From Anaerolineaceae bacterium (GTDB lineage: Bacteria; Chloroflexota; Anaerolineae; JAAYZQ01), in the NCBI GenBank assembly GCA_012514775.1, contig JAAYZQ010000499.1:1-40757 (forward strand): a stretch of 40,757 nucleotides of DNA, given 5' to 3'. The notes beneath the pieces were generated by a model. The model was not told where the DNA came from, searched no databases, and worked only from the letters and a program-made list of their open reading frames with translations. Positions 1 to 8,591 of the stretch are shown piece after piece. Within the stretch, counting starts at the first letter, position 1. Every line of letters starts with the position of its first letter. The position numbers and the translations under genes were made by a program.

Positions 1-30
1 CACCTTCTTCCCTCCCTTGAATGCGAGGCC

Positions 31-139
31 ACCCCGGACTCCTCGACTTGTCGAGGCCACCCCGGTCAAGACCGGGACTCCAACCTATACCCCGGACTCC
101 TCGACTTGTCGAGGCCGCCCCGGTCAAGACCGGGACTCC
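31..139. repeat. Two 51-bp direct repeats with internal hairpins
   Basis: Copies at 31-81 and 89-139 differ at a single base (A/G) and are 58 bp apart start to start. Each copy holds two small palindromes, CTCGAC-TT-GTCGAG and CCCGGTC-AA-GACCGGG. They lie in the non-coding stretch before the STAS gene. The rest of 1-335 shows no convincing gene apart from the promoter at 227-255; the open frames that run through the repeat look like chance. The form is that of a small intergenic repeat family; a function is not apparent. Confidence 0.85.
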
Positions 140-226
140 CAGCTCGCGGGGAGCGCGTCCAGTGTACCACGACTCTCCCCCCTCTCCCGTAATCTTGATT
201 CCCGGATCGGGGGCTGCCCGCTTGAA

Positions 227-255
227 TTGCATTGCGCGCTCAAGTGTGGTATACT
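227..255 (+). promoter_or_regulatory. Sigma70-type promoter for the STAS gene
   Basis: TTGCAT at 227-232, a 17-bp spacer, and TATACT at 250-255. The expected transcription start is near 262, giving a leader of about 74 nt before the ATG at 336, with the Shine-Dalgarno GAGGAGGA at 321-328. The same 17-bp spacing recurs at most other promoters in this window. Confidence 0.65.
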
Positions 256-335
256 CCACGCCAGTAACGCCTGGTGAGCAAGCCGGAGGTCAGCCCTGGC
301 ACATTCTGTCCTGGGACAACGAGGAGGAACAACAG

Positions 336-674
336 ATGGAGATCAGAACCGAAATCATGAAGCGCACCGTGTTGGTCACCGTGTCGGGCGAAGTGAACAG
401 CGCCACCGCCCCCGAGCTTGACCAGTTGTTGCGCGAGCAGATCGCCGCGGGCCACAAGAACCTGGTGGTCAACCTGCAGGATGTGAGCTTTATGTCCAGC
501 GCCGGGCTGCAAGCCCTCATCGGGGCCCAGATGAAAGTACGCCGCATGGTACCCCCCGGCAACGTCGTCCTCTCCGAGGTGCCCCCGCGCCTGAAAGAGA
601 CCTTTGAGCTGGTGGGTTTCCACCACGTCTTTACGCTCTACGACTCGAACCTCGAAGCGGTGGGCAGCTTCTAG
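336..674 (+). CDS. STAS-domain anti-sigma factor antagonist-like protein
   Basis: A single-domain STAS protein of 112 aa, the usual length for SpoIIAA/RsbV-type antagonists. These bind a partner anti-sigma kinase and are switched by serine phosphorylation. The core 'VNLQDVSFMSSAGLQAL' (residues 45-61) matches the family phosphorylation loop, but the usual DSSG reads SSAG, so the Asp before the phosphorylatable Ser is replaced by Ser54 while Ser55 remains. ATG 336 is chosen because GAGGAGGA sits 7 nt upstream and the domain begins there; the frame is open upstream into the repeats. No anti-sigma kinase or sigma gene is next to it, so its partner is elsewhere. Its TAG lies in the palindrome CTAG (671-674), which also supplies the stop codon of the convergent tgt-like gene. 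Confidence 0.88.
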   Translation: MEIRTEIMKRTVLVTVSGEVNSATAPELDQLLREQIAAGHKNLVVNLQDVSFMSSAGLQALIGAQMKVRRMVPPGNVVLSEVPPRLKETFELVGFHHVFTLYDSNLEAVGSF

Positions 675-1813
675 CCTTTGCCGTGGGGGGCCTGCTCCTG
701 TCCCTCCTGGCCGGAGGCACGGGCCAGCAGCTCCAGCAACTGCGTGTAAAAGCGCAGGTTGTGCATCGAGGCCAGCCGCAGACCCAGGGCGTCGTCCACG
801 TCAAAGAGGTGGTGCAGGTAGCCAAGAGAATAGTTGCGACAGAGGCGGCAATCGCAGGCTTCCGAGATGGGGCCCGATTGCCGCTTGTGTTTCCCGTCGC
901 GGACGTAGACAAAGCGGTAGAAACGATCCTCGCGTAAATCGACCTCGTCCAGGCTGTCCGCGTTCCAGGCATAGAGCCGCCCGTGGCGGGCATCGCGGGT
1001 GGGCAGCACGCAGTCGAAAATGCGCCAGCCCATGGCGTGGCAGGCCACGATGTGCTCCGGGCTGCCCAGGCCCAGGGCAAAGCGGGGCAGTTCGTCGGGG
1101 ATGAGGGAAGCGGTGTAGGCCAGGGTATCGGCGGCCAGCTCGCCGCCGGGTGTCAGGGGCCAGCCGCCAAAGCCAAAGCCGTCAAAGCCCAGGGGCAACA
1201 GTGCCTCGGCGCACGCCCGGCGCAGATCGCGATCGTAGCCGCCCTGCACCACGCCAAAGAGCAGGGGCCGAGGCTTCCCGGCCTCGGCCCGGACGGCCAC
1301 CAGGCGGTCAAACTCCTCGCGGCAGCGCCGCCCCCAGGCGACGGTGCGCTCCACCGACGCCTCCACCTCCTCCCGACTCGCCTCCGGACTCGGGCAGTCG
1401 TCCAGGCAGACGACCAGGTCAGAGCCGAGATCGAGCTGGAGGCGGATGCTCCGCTCGGGCGTAAAGAGCACCTTCTTGCGGTCACCATCCAGGTCCACAA
1501 AGTGGATGCCCCGGGCGCTGATAGTCCCGTAGCGGGGATTCTGGCGGATCATGGACATGAGCTGAAAGCCGCCCGAATCGGAAGCGACGGGCCGGGGCCA
1601 GTCCATGAAAGCGTGGATGCCGCCCGCGTCCTTGACCAGCCCCACGCCGGGCCGGCGCGACAGGTGAAAGACGTTGACCACCACGCCGCGCACCCCACAC
1701 TCCGCAAGGTCCTGGCTGTCCACGGTGCGCACCACGCCCCGCGTGGCGTCGGGAAAATAGACGGGCAGGTGTAGGGGGCCGTGGGCCGTGGGCAACAGGG
1801 CAGGGATGGTCAT
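671..1813 (-). CDS. tgt: tRNA-guanine transglycosylase-like protein (Tgt family)
   Basis: 380 aa, normal for bacterial Tgt, which exchanges wobble G34 of certain tRNAs for a queuosine precursor. The family features are visible: DSGGFQ (79-84, first catalytic Asp), VVQGG (188-192), FDCVLPTR with the nucleophile Asp267, and the zinc site C320-x-C322-x2-C325 with His351 at the family spacing. The base-recognition stretch 'CLDDCP' (136-141) resembles bacterial rather than archaeal enzymes. The loop usually reading GG(L)xxGE is altered to 'GGWPLTPGGE', so the base or tRNA used may differ. The ATG overlaps the rsmI stop as ATGA, implying translational coupling. The family also contains DNA-modifying DpdA proteins, but no dpd partner genes are present. 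It is the last gene of the run from guaB and ends tail-to-tail with the STAS gene, with no room for a terminator between them. Confidence 0.85.
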   Translation of the reverse strand: MTIPALLPTAHGPLHLPVYFPDATRGVVRTVDSQDLAECGVRGVVVNVFHLSRRPGVGLVKDAGGIHAFMDWPRPVASDSGGFQLMSMIRQNPRYGTISARGIHFVDLDGDRKKVLFTPERSIRLQLDLGSDLVVCLDDCPSPEASREEVEASVERTVAWGRRCREEFDRLVAVRAEAGKPRPLLFGVVQGGYDRDLRRACAEALLPLGFDGFGFGGWPLTPGGELAADTLAYTASLIPDELPRFALGLGSPEHIVACHAMGWRIFDCVLPTRDARHGRLYAWNADSLDEVDLREDRFYRFVYVRDGKHKRQSGPISEACDCRLCRNYSLGYLHHLFDVDDALGLRLASMHNLRFYTQLLELLARASGQEGQEQAPHGKG

Positions 1814-2517
1814 CCTGGATCCTCGCTTTCCTCCGGGCCGGGCGGGGACACGACCAGGGTATACTCGCCGCGGGGCCTGCGGGCCCGGAAATGCTCCAGG
1901 AGCCGGGCGGGGGTTCCCCGCAGCACCTCCTCGTAGAGCTTGGTCAGCTCCGAGGCGGCCACCACCACCCGCTCGCCCACCACGGCCTCCAGGTCCGCCA
2001 GGGTCTCCACCAGGCGGTGGGGCGCCTCGTAGGCCACCAGGGCCAGGGGCCGGGCCGATGCTTCGGCCAGCAGAGCCCGGCGGGCGGCGCGGCGCCGCGG
2101 CAAAAAGCCCAGAAAGAGAAATCGCTCGGCCGGCACGCCCGCCACGGACAGGGCCGCGGCCAGGGCGGTGGGCCCCGGCACGGGCACCACGGGCACGCCC
2201 CGTTCCAGGGCGGCGGCCAGCAGCTCGTAGCCGGGGTCGGCCAGGCCGGGCATGCCCGCCTCGGTGACCAGGGCCACGTCGCCTGTGTCCAGGGCGGCCA
2301 GGACCGCTTCCAGGCGGCTCTGTTTCTTGCGCTCGTAGGCGTCGGTGTAACGCATCATGGGCACCTGGATCTCGTAGCGGGCCAGCAGCCGCTGGGTGCG
2401 CTGCGGGTTCTCCGAGGCCACCAGGCTCACCGCGCTCAGGACGGCGAGGGCCCGCGGGCTGATGTCCTCCAGGTTGCCGATGGGCGTACCGACGACGTAT
2501 AGCGTTCCCACGCTCAC
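1810..2517 (-). CDS. rsmI: 16S rRNA 2'-O-ribose C1402 methyltransferase (RsmI family)
   Basis: 235 aa with the tetrapyrrole-methylase fold. RsmI methylates the ribose of C1402 in the decoding centre of 16S rRNA using SAM. Visible motifs are GTLYVVGTPIGNLEDIS (4-20), VPGPTALAAAL (113-123), FLFLGFLP (133-140), EAPHRL and a C-terminal GEYTLVV. It is shorter than the roughly 280-residue E. coli enzyme and lacks a C-terminal extension. Two signature blocks diverge: the usual (A)EDTRHTRRLL reads SENPQRTQRLL, and LVSDAGTPGISDPG reads LVTEAGMPGLADPG. GTG 2517 is chosen because it forms a GTGA overlap with the stop of the upstream methyltransferase; GTG 2511, with AGAGG 5 nt upstream, is an alternative two codons later. 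The family call is firm, but whether C1402 is still the target is an inference. Confidence 0.87.
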   Translation of the reverse strand: MSVGTLYVVGTPIGNLEDISPRALAVLSAVSLVASENPQRTQRLLARYEIQVPMMRYTDAYERKKQSRLEAVLAALDTGDVALVTEAGMPGLADPGYELLAAALERGVPVVPVPGPTALAAALSVAGVPAERFLFLGFLPRRRAARRALLAEASARPLALVAYEAPHRLVETLADLEAVVGERVVVAASELTKLYEEVLRGTPARLLEHFRARRPRGEYTLVVSPPGPEESEDPG

Positions 2518-3325
2518 CTCTGCACCACAAAGGCCAGCTCGGTCTCGAACCGCAGCTCGGTCACGCGCCAGCTCTGGCCCCGGGCCATGGCCGCGAACTG
2601 GCTGCTGTATTGCTCCTCCATGCCCTTGCGACGGCCGGTGAGGCTGGCGACGGCAAAACTGACCACCACCGACGGCGCCCGCAGCTCCCTCAAGATGCGG
2701 AGCGTGGCGCCTTCCTCCTGCCGCTCCAGCGTGGGGCTCAGCTTGAGCATCAGAGCCACGCTTGCCTGGTCGGCGGGCGGCCGGGTCAGCAGGTCCTGGC
2801 AGCGGGCCAGGGGAGCCAGCCCGGCGAGGTCCAGAAAGCGGTTGACGAAAGCGATGCGCTGGCAGTCGATGTCCAGGGGCACGTAGGTCGTGGTGGGAGG
2901 CAGCCCCATCCAGGGCCAGGCCAGGGGATTCAGGCCGCAGCCCAGGTCCAGGACCGTTCCCGGCCGCCCCACGATCTCCCATAGGGCGGGGTAGAAGCGG
3001 TCCAGGATGGGCAGCCGCTCGCGGGTTGAGCTGTGCAGGGCCAGGACGGCACGGCAGGCCGCCCGCCTTTCGTCCTGGCCCCCACCCCACGCCTCCGCCA
3101 ACTCTCTGAACGCCGCCTCGGCGTCCAGCGCTTGCTCGAAGGCGCCATACACCTGGTGCAGGCGGCGCTTGGTGGCCTTGACCGCGTTTTTGACGCTGCG
3201 CCGGGCGGCCAGCTCGCGGGCGGCGATGCGCCGCACCGTGTCGGGGCACACGCCCCCGTACTTCTTGGAGGCGGCCACTGCCGCCAGGATGGCCTGTAGA
3301 TCCGATTCCGACAACGGTCCCACCA

Positions 3326-3326
<1 letters not shown>
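2514..3326 (-). CDS. 16S rRNA (m7G1405)-type methyltransferase, Rmt/Arm/FmrO family
   Basis: 270 aa. Members methylate N7 of G1405 in 16S rRNA and give high-level resistance to 4,6-disubstituted 2-deoxystreptamine aminoglycosides in producers (Sgm, FmrO) and in pathogens (ArmA, RmtA-H). Matches to the family as remembered run along the whole length: ASKKYGGVCPDTVRRI (19-34) in the rRNA-binding N-domain, LHSSTRERL (97-105), SAM motif I VLDLGCGLNPLA (125-136), ALMLKLSPTLER (191-202), SFAVASLTGRRKGMEEQY (223-240) and ETELAFVV (261-268). The GTG start shares one base with the guaB stop (TAGTG), and its stop overlaps the rsmI start, so it is embedded in a housekeeping operon with the GC content of its neighbours and no mobile element. 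A role in normal ribosome modification, or intrinsic resistance, are both possible. Confidence 0.88.
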
Positions 3327-4807
<1,481 letters not shown>

Positions 4808-4840
4808 TTAAACTCTCTGACCCATCCTTCTCTCTAACCC

Positions 4841-4869
4841 GTCATACTGGGCGGCGCACACAATCTCCA
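4841..4869 (-). promoter_or_regulatory. Weak candidate promoter for guaB
   Basis: On the minus strand TGGAGA (4869-4864), 17 bp, TATGAC (4846-4841). Each box matches the sigma70 consensus at four of six positions, and the spacer equals the one seen at the stronger promoters here. No terminator was seen between the phosphofructokinase gene and guaB, so read-through is an alternative. Confidence 0.3.
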
Positions 4870-4889
4870 GACAGGGCAACGACGTCTCG

Positions 4890-6071
4890 CTAGTACAGGA
4901 ACATGGGCTTTCCGAGCATGTCGGCGATCTTGGGCCGGTACTGCTCCCGGTCATACATCTCGTCCACGTCCACGCGCTTGACCCCGGAGACGACGCGGCT
5001 GAGGGGCACGTGGGTGTAGACGCCGTCGCGCAGGGCCACCATGCGGCCCGAGCGCCCCTGGGCGACGAGGTCCATGGCCAGCAGGCCATAGCTGACGGCC
5101 ACCATGCGGTCCAACGAGTCGGGGGCCCCGCTGCGCATGAGGTAGCCCAACTGCTGGTAGATGATGTTCTCGTTTGTCAGCTCCTTGAGCTTCTCGCCGA
5201 GGACGGCGCCGATGCCACCCAGCTTCTTGTGGCCGTAGGCATCCTCGTCGCCGGCATAGTGCACCAGGTCTCCGCCCACCTCGTGGGCGCCCTCCGAAAT
5301 GGTCATGATGGCATAATTGCTGGGGTTGTTGTACTTGTCCTGCACCAGGAGCAGGGACAGCTTCCGGACGTCAAAGGGCACCTCGGAGATGATGGCCCGG
5401 TCGACGTCGGCCAGGTAGGCGGCGATGAGGGACGTCTCGCCCGAGTTGCGGCCGAACAGCTCCACGATGGCGATGCGCTCGTGGGAGCCGCTGGGCGTGC
5501 GCAGCGAAGTGATAAACTCCACGCTGCGGGTGACGGCCGTGGAAAAACCGATGCAGTAGTCCGTGCCGTACACGTCGTTGTCCATCGTCTTGGGGATGGC
5601 CACGACGGGAAAGCCCTCCTGGTGCAGACGGGCGGCATAGGACAGCGTGTCGTCGCCGCCGATGGGGATCAGCGCATCGATCTCCAGGAACTCCAGGACG
5701 TTGAGGATGTGCGGCGTGAAGTCAAAGACTTCCACCCCTTCCTCGGTTTCTACGAGCCGGCCGGTGCCCTCCAAAAAGTCGGGGACGTCGCTGGCCCTTA
5801 CCCGTTGGGGATTGGTGCGCGACGTGTGGAGAAAGGTGCCACCCGTTCGGTCGATGGTGCGCACGGCGGTCTTGGTCAGGTTGACGAACAGGTTCTTGCG
5901 GGCCTGGGGGCTTTCGGTGTTGCAGTGGAGCAAGCCACCCCAGCCCCGCCGGACGCCGATCACGTCCCAGCCCGAGTCGATGGCCGTCTCGACGACAGCC
6001 TTCATGGCGGGGTTGAGCCCGGGGACGTCGCCTCCACCGGTCAGGATGCCCAGTTTTTTGTTCCTTGCCAT
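4890..6071 (-). CDS. pfp: Phosphofructokinase, probably pyrophosphate-dependent
   Basis: Phosphorylates fructose-6-phosphate at C1 in glycolysis. 393 aa, longer than ATP-PfkA (about 320). [11 protein letters not shown] (10-20) is the phosphoryl-donor loop, PIGGDD is at 136-141, PKTMDND at 160-166, and ELFGRNSGE at 204-212 corresponds to the MGR substrate motif. Asp141 (GGDD instead of GGDG) and Lys161 (PKT instead of PGT) are the residues that mark pyrophosphate users; ATP enzymes carry Gly at both. PPi use would make the step reversible. ATG 6071 has GGAGGGA just upstream. The gene has its own promoter (6121-6150). The donor preference is inferred from these two residues; mixed ATP/PPi use is possible. 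Confidence 0.9.
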   Translation of the reverse strand: MARNKKLGILTGGGDVPGLNPAMKAVVETAIDSGWDVIGVRRGWGGLLHCNTESPQARKNLFVNLTKTAVRTIDRTGGTFLHTSRTNPQRVRASDVPDFLEGTGRLVETEEGVEVFDFTPHILNVLEFLEIDALIPIGGDDTLSYAARLHQEGFPVVAIPKTMDNDVYGTDYCIGFSTAVTRSVEFITSLRTPSGSHERIAIVELFGRNSGETSLIAAYLADVDRAIISEVPFDVRKLSLLLVQDKYNNPSNYAIMTISEGAHEVGGDLVHYAGDEDAYGHKKLGGIGAVLGEKLKELTNENIIYQQLGYLMRSGAPDSLDRMVAVSYGLLAMDLVAQGRSGRMVALRDGVYTHVPLSRVVSGVKRVDVDEMYDREQYRPKIADMLGKPMFLY

Positions 6072-6094
6072 TGTAGTCCCTCCGCTTCTATGCC

Positions 6095-6109
6095 AACTCT
6101 TGTAGAGTT
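6095..6109 (-). promoter_or_regulatory. Small stem-loop or operator in the phosphofructokinase leader
   Basis: AACTCT-TGT-AGAGTT, a perfect 6-bp inverted repeat with a 3-nt loop. It lies between the predicted transcription start (about 6114) and the Shine-Dalgarno, so it could be a 5'-terminal RNA hairpin or a short operator. Confidence 0.5.
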
Positions 6110-6120
6110 ATTTTCTGGTT

Positions 6121-6150
6121 AGTATAGCATAAAAGCTCGGGTTCTGCCAA
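6121..6150 (-). promoter_or_regulatory. Promoter for the phosphofructokinase gene
   Basis: On the minus strand TTGGCA (6150-6145), an 18-bp spacer, and TATACT (6126-6121). The start would be near 6114, with a leader of about 43 nt. Confidence 0.6.
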
Positions 6151-6204
6151 GCTCCGCACTGCTGTCCGCAGGAATTCTGAGTATGGCTCGGGTTTGGCCC
6201 GCTT

Positions 6205-6290
6205 GCTCCCGCCAGATCGCCAGATCTGGCGGTCCGGGCGTGGATCTGCCGATTCACGCTGAGCGAATAAGCAGAGTCGGGCTTGCGCCT
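6205..6290. repeat. Dispersed intergenic repeat, copy 1 (inverted relative to 39680-39815)
   Basis: Positions 6205-6232 are the exact reverse complement of 39783-39810 (28 bp), built around the palindromes CGCCAGATCTGGCG and CCAGATCGCCAGATCTGG. Similarity continues outward: the reverse complement of about 6250-6290 reads CGACTCTGCTTATTCGCTCAG-like sequence, close to 39673-39697. It occupies the 270-bp gap between the flippase-like and phosphofructokinase genes. No other gene is apparent in that gap. Confidence 0.8.
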
Positions 6291-6341
6291 CGCTAAAATC
6301 AGAATTGCCGCTGCTGCCCGCGGGCCGGCCGGGGCGGGATC

Positions 6342-7313
6342 TCAATCCGGGCGACGGGCGTTGCGGAACCCCTGGAGGATGTAGAGGGCGGCGCCCAGGA
6401 GGGCGGTGATCCACAGGGTGAGCAGGTAGGCCAGGCCCAGGGCCAGGGCCCGGGGCTCCGGGACGCCCACCTGGGTGAACACCACCAACGTCACGCCTTC
6501 GCGCACCCCCAGGCCTCCCAGGGAGGGCAGCATCAAAAAGACCGAGATGATGGGCACCAGGAGAAAATAGTACCACAGCGCCAGGTCGACGCCCACGGCC
6601 TGGCCCAGCAGGTAGTAGCCCAGGATGAGGATCAGGTTCCAGGCGACGGACGCGGCCGTGGCCCGCAGCAGGGCGGGCCACCCGTAGAGGTGCAGCGACT
6701 CGTACAGCTCGCCGAGGATCTTGAACCGGCTGAGCAACCGGCCGGCGCCCAGGCGGCGGCCCCAGGTTTCCAGCCAGCGGCGCTGCAACACCAGGCCTGC
6801 GGCCACCAGGCTGGCGCCAAAGAGGGCGGCGATGAGCAGCCGCTCCCCGGGTGTTACGAGACGATACCCCCCCACCAGCGCCAGGAGGGCCATGGCAAAG
6901 AGCACCAGGAGCCCCAGGAAGCGGTCGACCAGGACAGAGCTGATGGCCGGCGCGGCGCGGTGGTCGTCGCGCGACAGCTCGTACATGCGCACCGCGTCGC
7001 CGCCCACGCCCGTGGGCAGGATCTGGCTGAAAAAGGCGCCCACGAAATAGAGGAACACCAGGCGCGCCCAGCTCACCCGCACGCCGAGGGCCCAGACGAG
7101 GGAGCCCCAGCGGTAGGCGCGAACCAGCGAGCCGCTCAGAAAGAGGGCCAGGGCGCCCAGGAAGGGCAGCCAGTCCATGGCCGCCAGGACGGGGAGCACT
7201 TCCTGGAGGTCGATCTTGGTCAGGATGATGGCCAGCACTCCCAGGCTGACCAGCACCTTCAGGACGTTCAGGATTCGGCCGCGCAGCCGGCTTTCAGTCT
7301 GCACCACCCGCAC
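6342..7313 (-). CDS. Flippase-like integral membrane protein (LPG-synthase TM / UPF0104 family)
   Basis: 323 aa, mostly hydrophobic, with about eight membrane segments. It carries the family's conserved 'FFSQILPTGVGGDAVRMYEL' region (two overlapping parts of residues 90-112) and 'LMLPSLGGLGVREG' near residue 275. Proteins of this family (the membrane domain of MprF, AglD-type proteins) sit beside glycosyltransferases and are thought to handle or flip glycolipid intermediates. It is the third gene after a GT2 and a GT4, 45 bp downstream of the GT4. GTG 7313 is the first start; GTG 7305 or 7302 are alternatives, with AAGGCAGG a few bases upstream of the former. Substrate unknown. Confidence 0.82.
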   Translation of the reverse strand: MRVVQTESRLRGRILNVLKVLVSLGVLAIILTKIDLQEVLPVLAAMDWLPFLGALALFLSGSLVRAYRWGSLVWALGVRVSWARLVFLYFVGAFFSQILPTGVGGDAVRMYELSRDDHRAAPAISSVLVDRFLGLLVLFAMALLALVGGYRLVTPGERLLIAALFGASLVAAGLVLQRRWLETWGRRLGAGRLLSRFKILGELYESLHLYGWPALLRATAASVAWNLILILGYYLLGQAVGVDLALWYYFLLVPIISVFLMLPSLGGLGVREGVTLVVFTQVGVPEPRALALGLAYLLTLWITALLGAALYILQGFRNARRPD

Positions 7314-7358
7314 CTGCCTTCTCGCTCACCTCCGCCGAAAGGGCGGCAAATCCGCCCC

Positions 7359-8591
7359 TCACCGGCCCCGCCCTTTGCCGCCCGCGCCTGCCCGGGCGTA
7401 CGCCTTTAGCAACTGCCGCGCCGTGTTCTCCCACGAGAAACACTCGATCACGCGCCGGCGCAGCCTCTGCCCCAGGGCCCGCGCGCCCTCGGGATCCTGC
7501 AGCAGCCCGGCGATGGCCTCGGCCAGGGCCTGCACGTCGCCCGCGGGCGCATAGACCCCCAGGTCGCCCAGGATCTCGCGGCTGGGTGGCGTATCATAGG
7601 CCACGGTGGGCAGCGCGCAGGCCATATAGTTGTAAAGCTTGCCGTTCGATTCGGTCTCGGACAGCTTCGGGCCCACCGCCACCTCGCCCAGGGACAGGTA
7701 GTGCGCCGCCCGGTCATAGTCCACCCGTCCCGGAAAGGCCACGTGGCCCTCCAGGCCCAGGTCCCGGGCCTTTTGCCTGTACCGCTCCTCGTCGGGATAG
7801 CCCATGAGGAGAAAGTAGGCCTCCGGCACCCGGTCCAGCACCAGGGGCACGGCCTCCAGCAGGTGGTCGACGCCCTGGTAAGGGCTCAGGATGCCGAGAT
7901 AGACCACGGCCCGGCGCCCCGGCGGCACCAGGCCCCGCAGCTCACCCCCGTCCAGCCCCGGCCGGAACGTCTCGGTGTCGACGCCGTCCAGGGCGACGAT
8001 GGCTTCGGAGACGCCAAAGCCGCGCAGCTCTTCGGCCACGTCGCTGCACGAGGCCACGGCCACGTCGGGCAGGCGGTCGATCCAGCCCTCGTTGTGGGCC
8101 ACGAAACGGCGGACCCAGCCGCGGGCCGGGATAAAGCGGTGGGCCTGCATCTCGCCCGCCAGGCTCCCCTGGAAGTCCCCGACGACCGGCACTCCCAGCA
8201 GCCTCCCGACGAGCCAGCTGATGGCGGCGCCCTCGTGCAGGTGGCCGTGGATCAGGTCGGGCCGAAACCTGCGGCCCACACGCCAGGTCTTGGCCAGGAG
8301 GAACAGGTCCAGGTAGAGCTTGTGCCACGACGGCCCCGCGGCGAGCTTCTTGTACCATGGTATGCGCAGCGTGCGATGTGTCTTGATGCCCGGGCGCTCG
8401 TCCCCCAGGTGGTAGGTGCAGACCTCGACCTCATGGCCCAAGGCCTGCAGCGCCCGGATCTCTTCGTAGATGCGCACGTGGCAGCCCCGGTCGGCAAAGA
8501 ACGGCGTGGGCGCCACGACCAGGACGCGGTAGCGGCTGGATCGACCCACCCGATCAGATCGACCAGGTTGGCCTGTCCCTAGTCCTCGCAC
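7359..8591 (-). CDS. Glycosyltransferase family 4 (GT-B)
   Basis: 410 aa, GT-B fold. The N-terminal half has 'VLVVAPTPFFADRGCHVRIYEEIRAL', typical of the acceptor domain (G-rich loop then helix). The C-terminal half has 'AVVYLGILSPYQGVDHLLEA' and the donor-site pattern 'VGPKLSETESNGKLYNYMAC', where the Glu of the E-x7-E-like motif and GKLYNYM (instead of G(F/L)xxxE) are seen. It would transfer a sugar from a nucleotide-sugar to a lipid or glycan acceptor at the inner face of the membrane. The GTG start lies 13 bp inside the end of the upstream GT2 gene, so the two are coupled; GTG 8549, nearer the conserved domain, is an alternative because the first 20 residues look non-conserved. Sugar and acceptor cannot be told. 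Confidence 0.87.
   Translation of the reverse strand: MRGLGTGQPGRSDRVGRSSRYRVLVVAPTPFFADRGCHVRIYEEIRALQALGHEVEVCTYHLGDERPGIKTHRTLRIPWYKKLAAGPSWHKLYLDLFLLAKTWRVGRRFRPDLIHGHLHEGAAISWLVGRLLGVPVVGDFQGSLAGEMQAHRFIPARGWVRRFVAHNEGWIDRLPDVAVASCSDVAEELRGFGVSEAIVALDGVDTETFRPGLDGGELRGLVPPGRRAVVYLGILSPYQGVDHLLEAVPLVLDRVPEAYFLLMGYPDEERYRQKARDLGLEGHVAFPGRVDYDRAAHYLSLGEVAVGPKLSETESNGKLYNYMACALPTVAYDTPPSREILGDLGVYAPAGDVQALAEAIAGLLQDPEGARALGQRLRRRVIECFSWENTARQLLKAYARAGAGGKGRGR

Noticed and set aside
671..1813. Tgt-like gene as a DNA-modifying DpdA
   Set aside because: No dpdB-K, restriction or preQ0-DNA genes are adjacent; neighbours are RNA methyltransferases.
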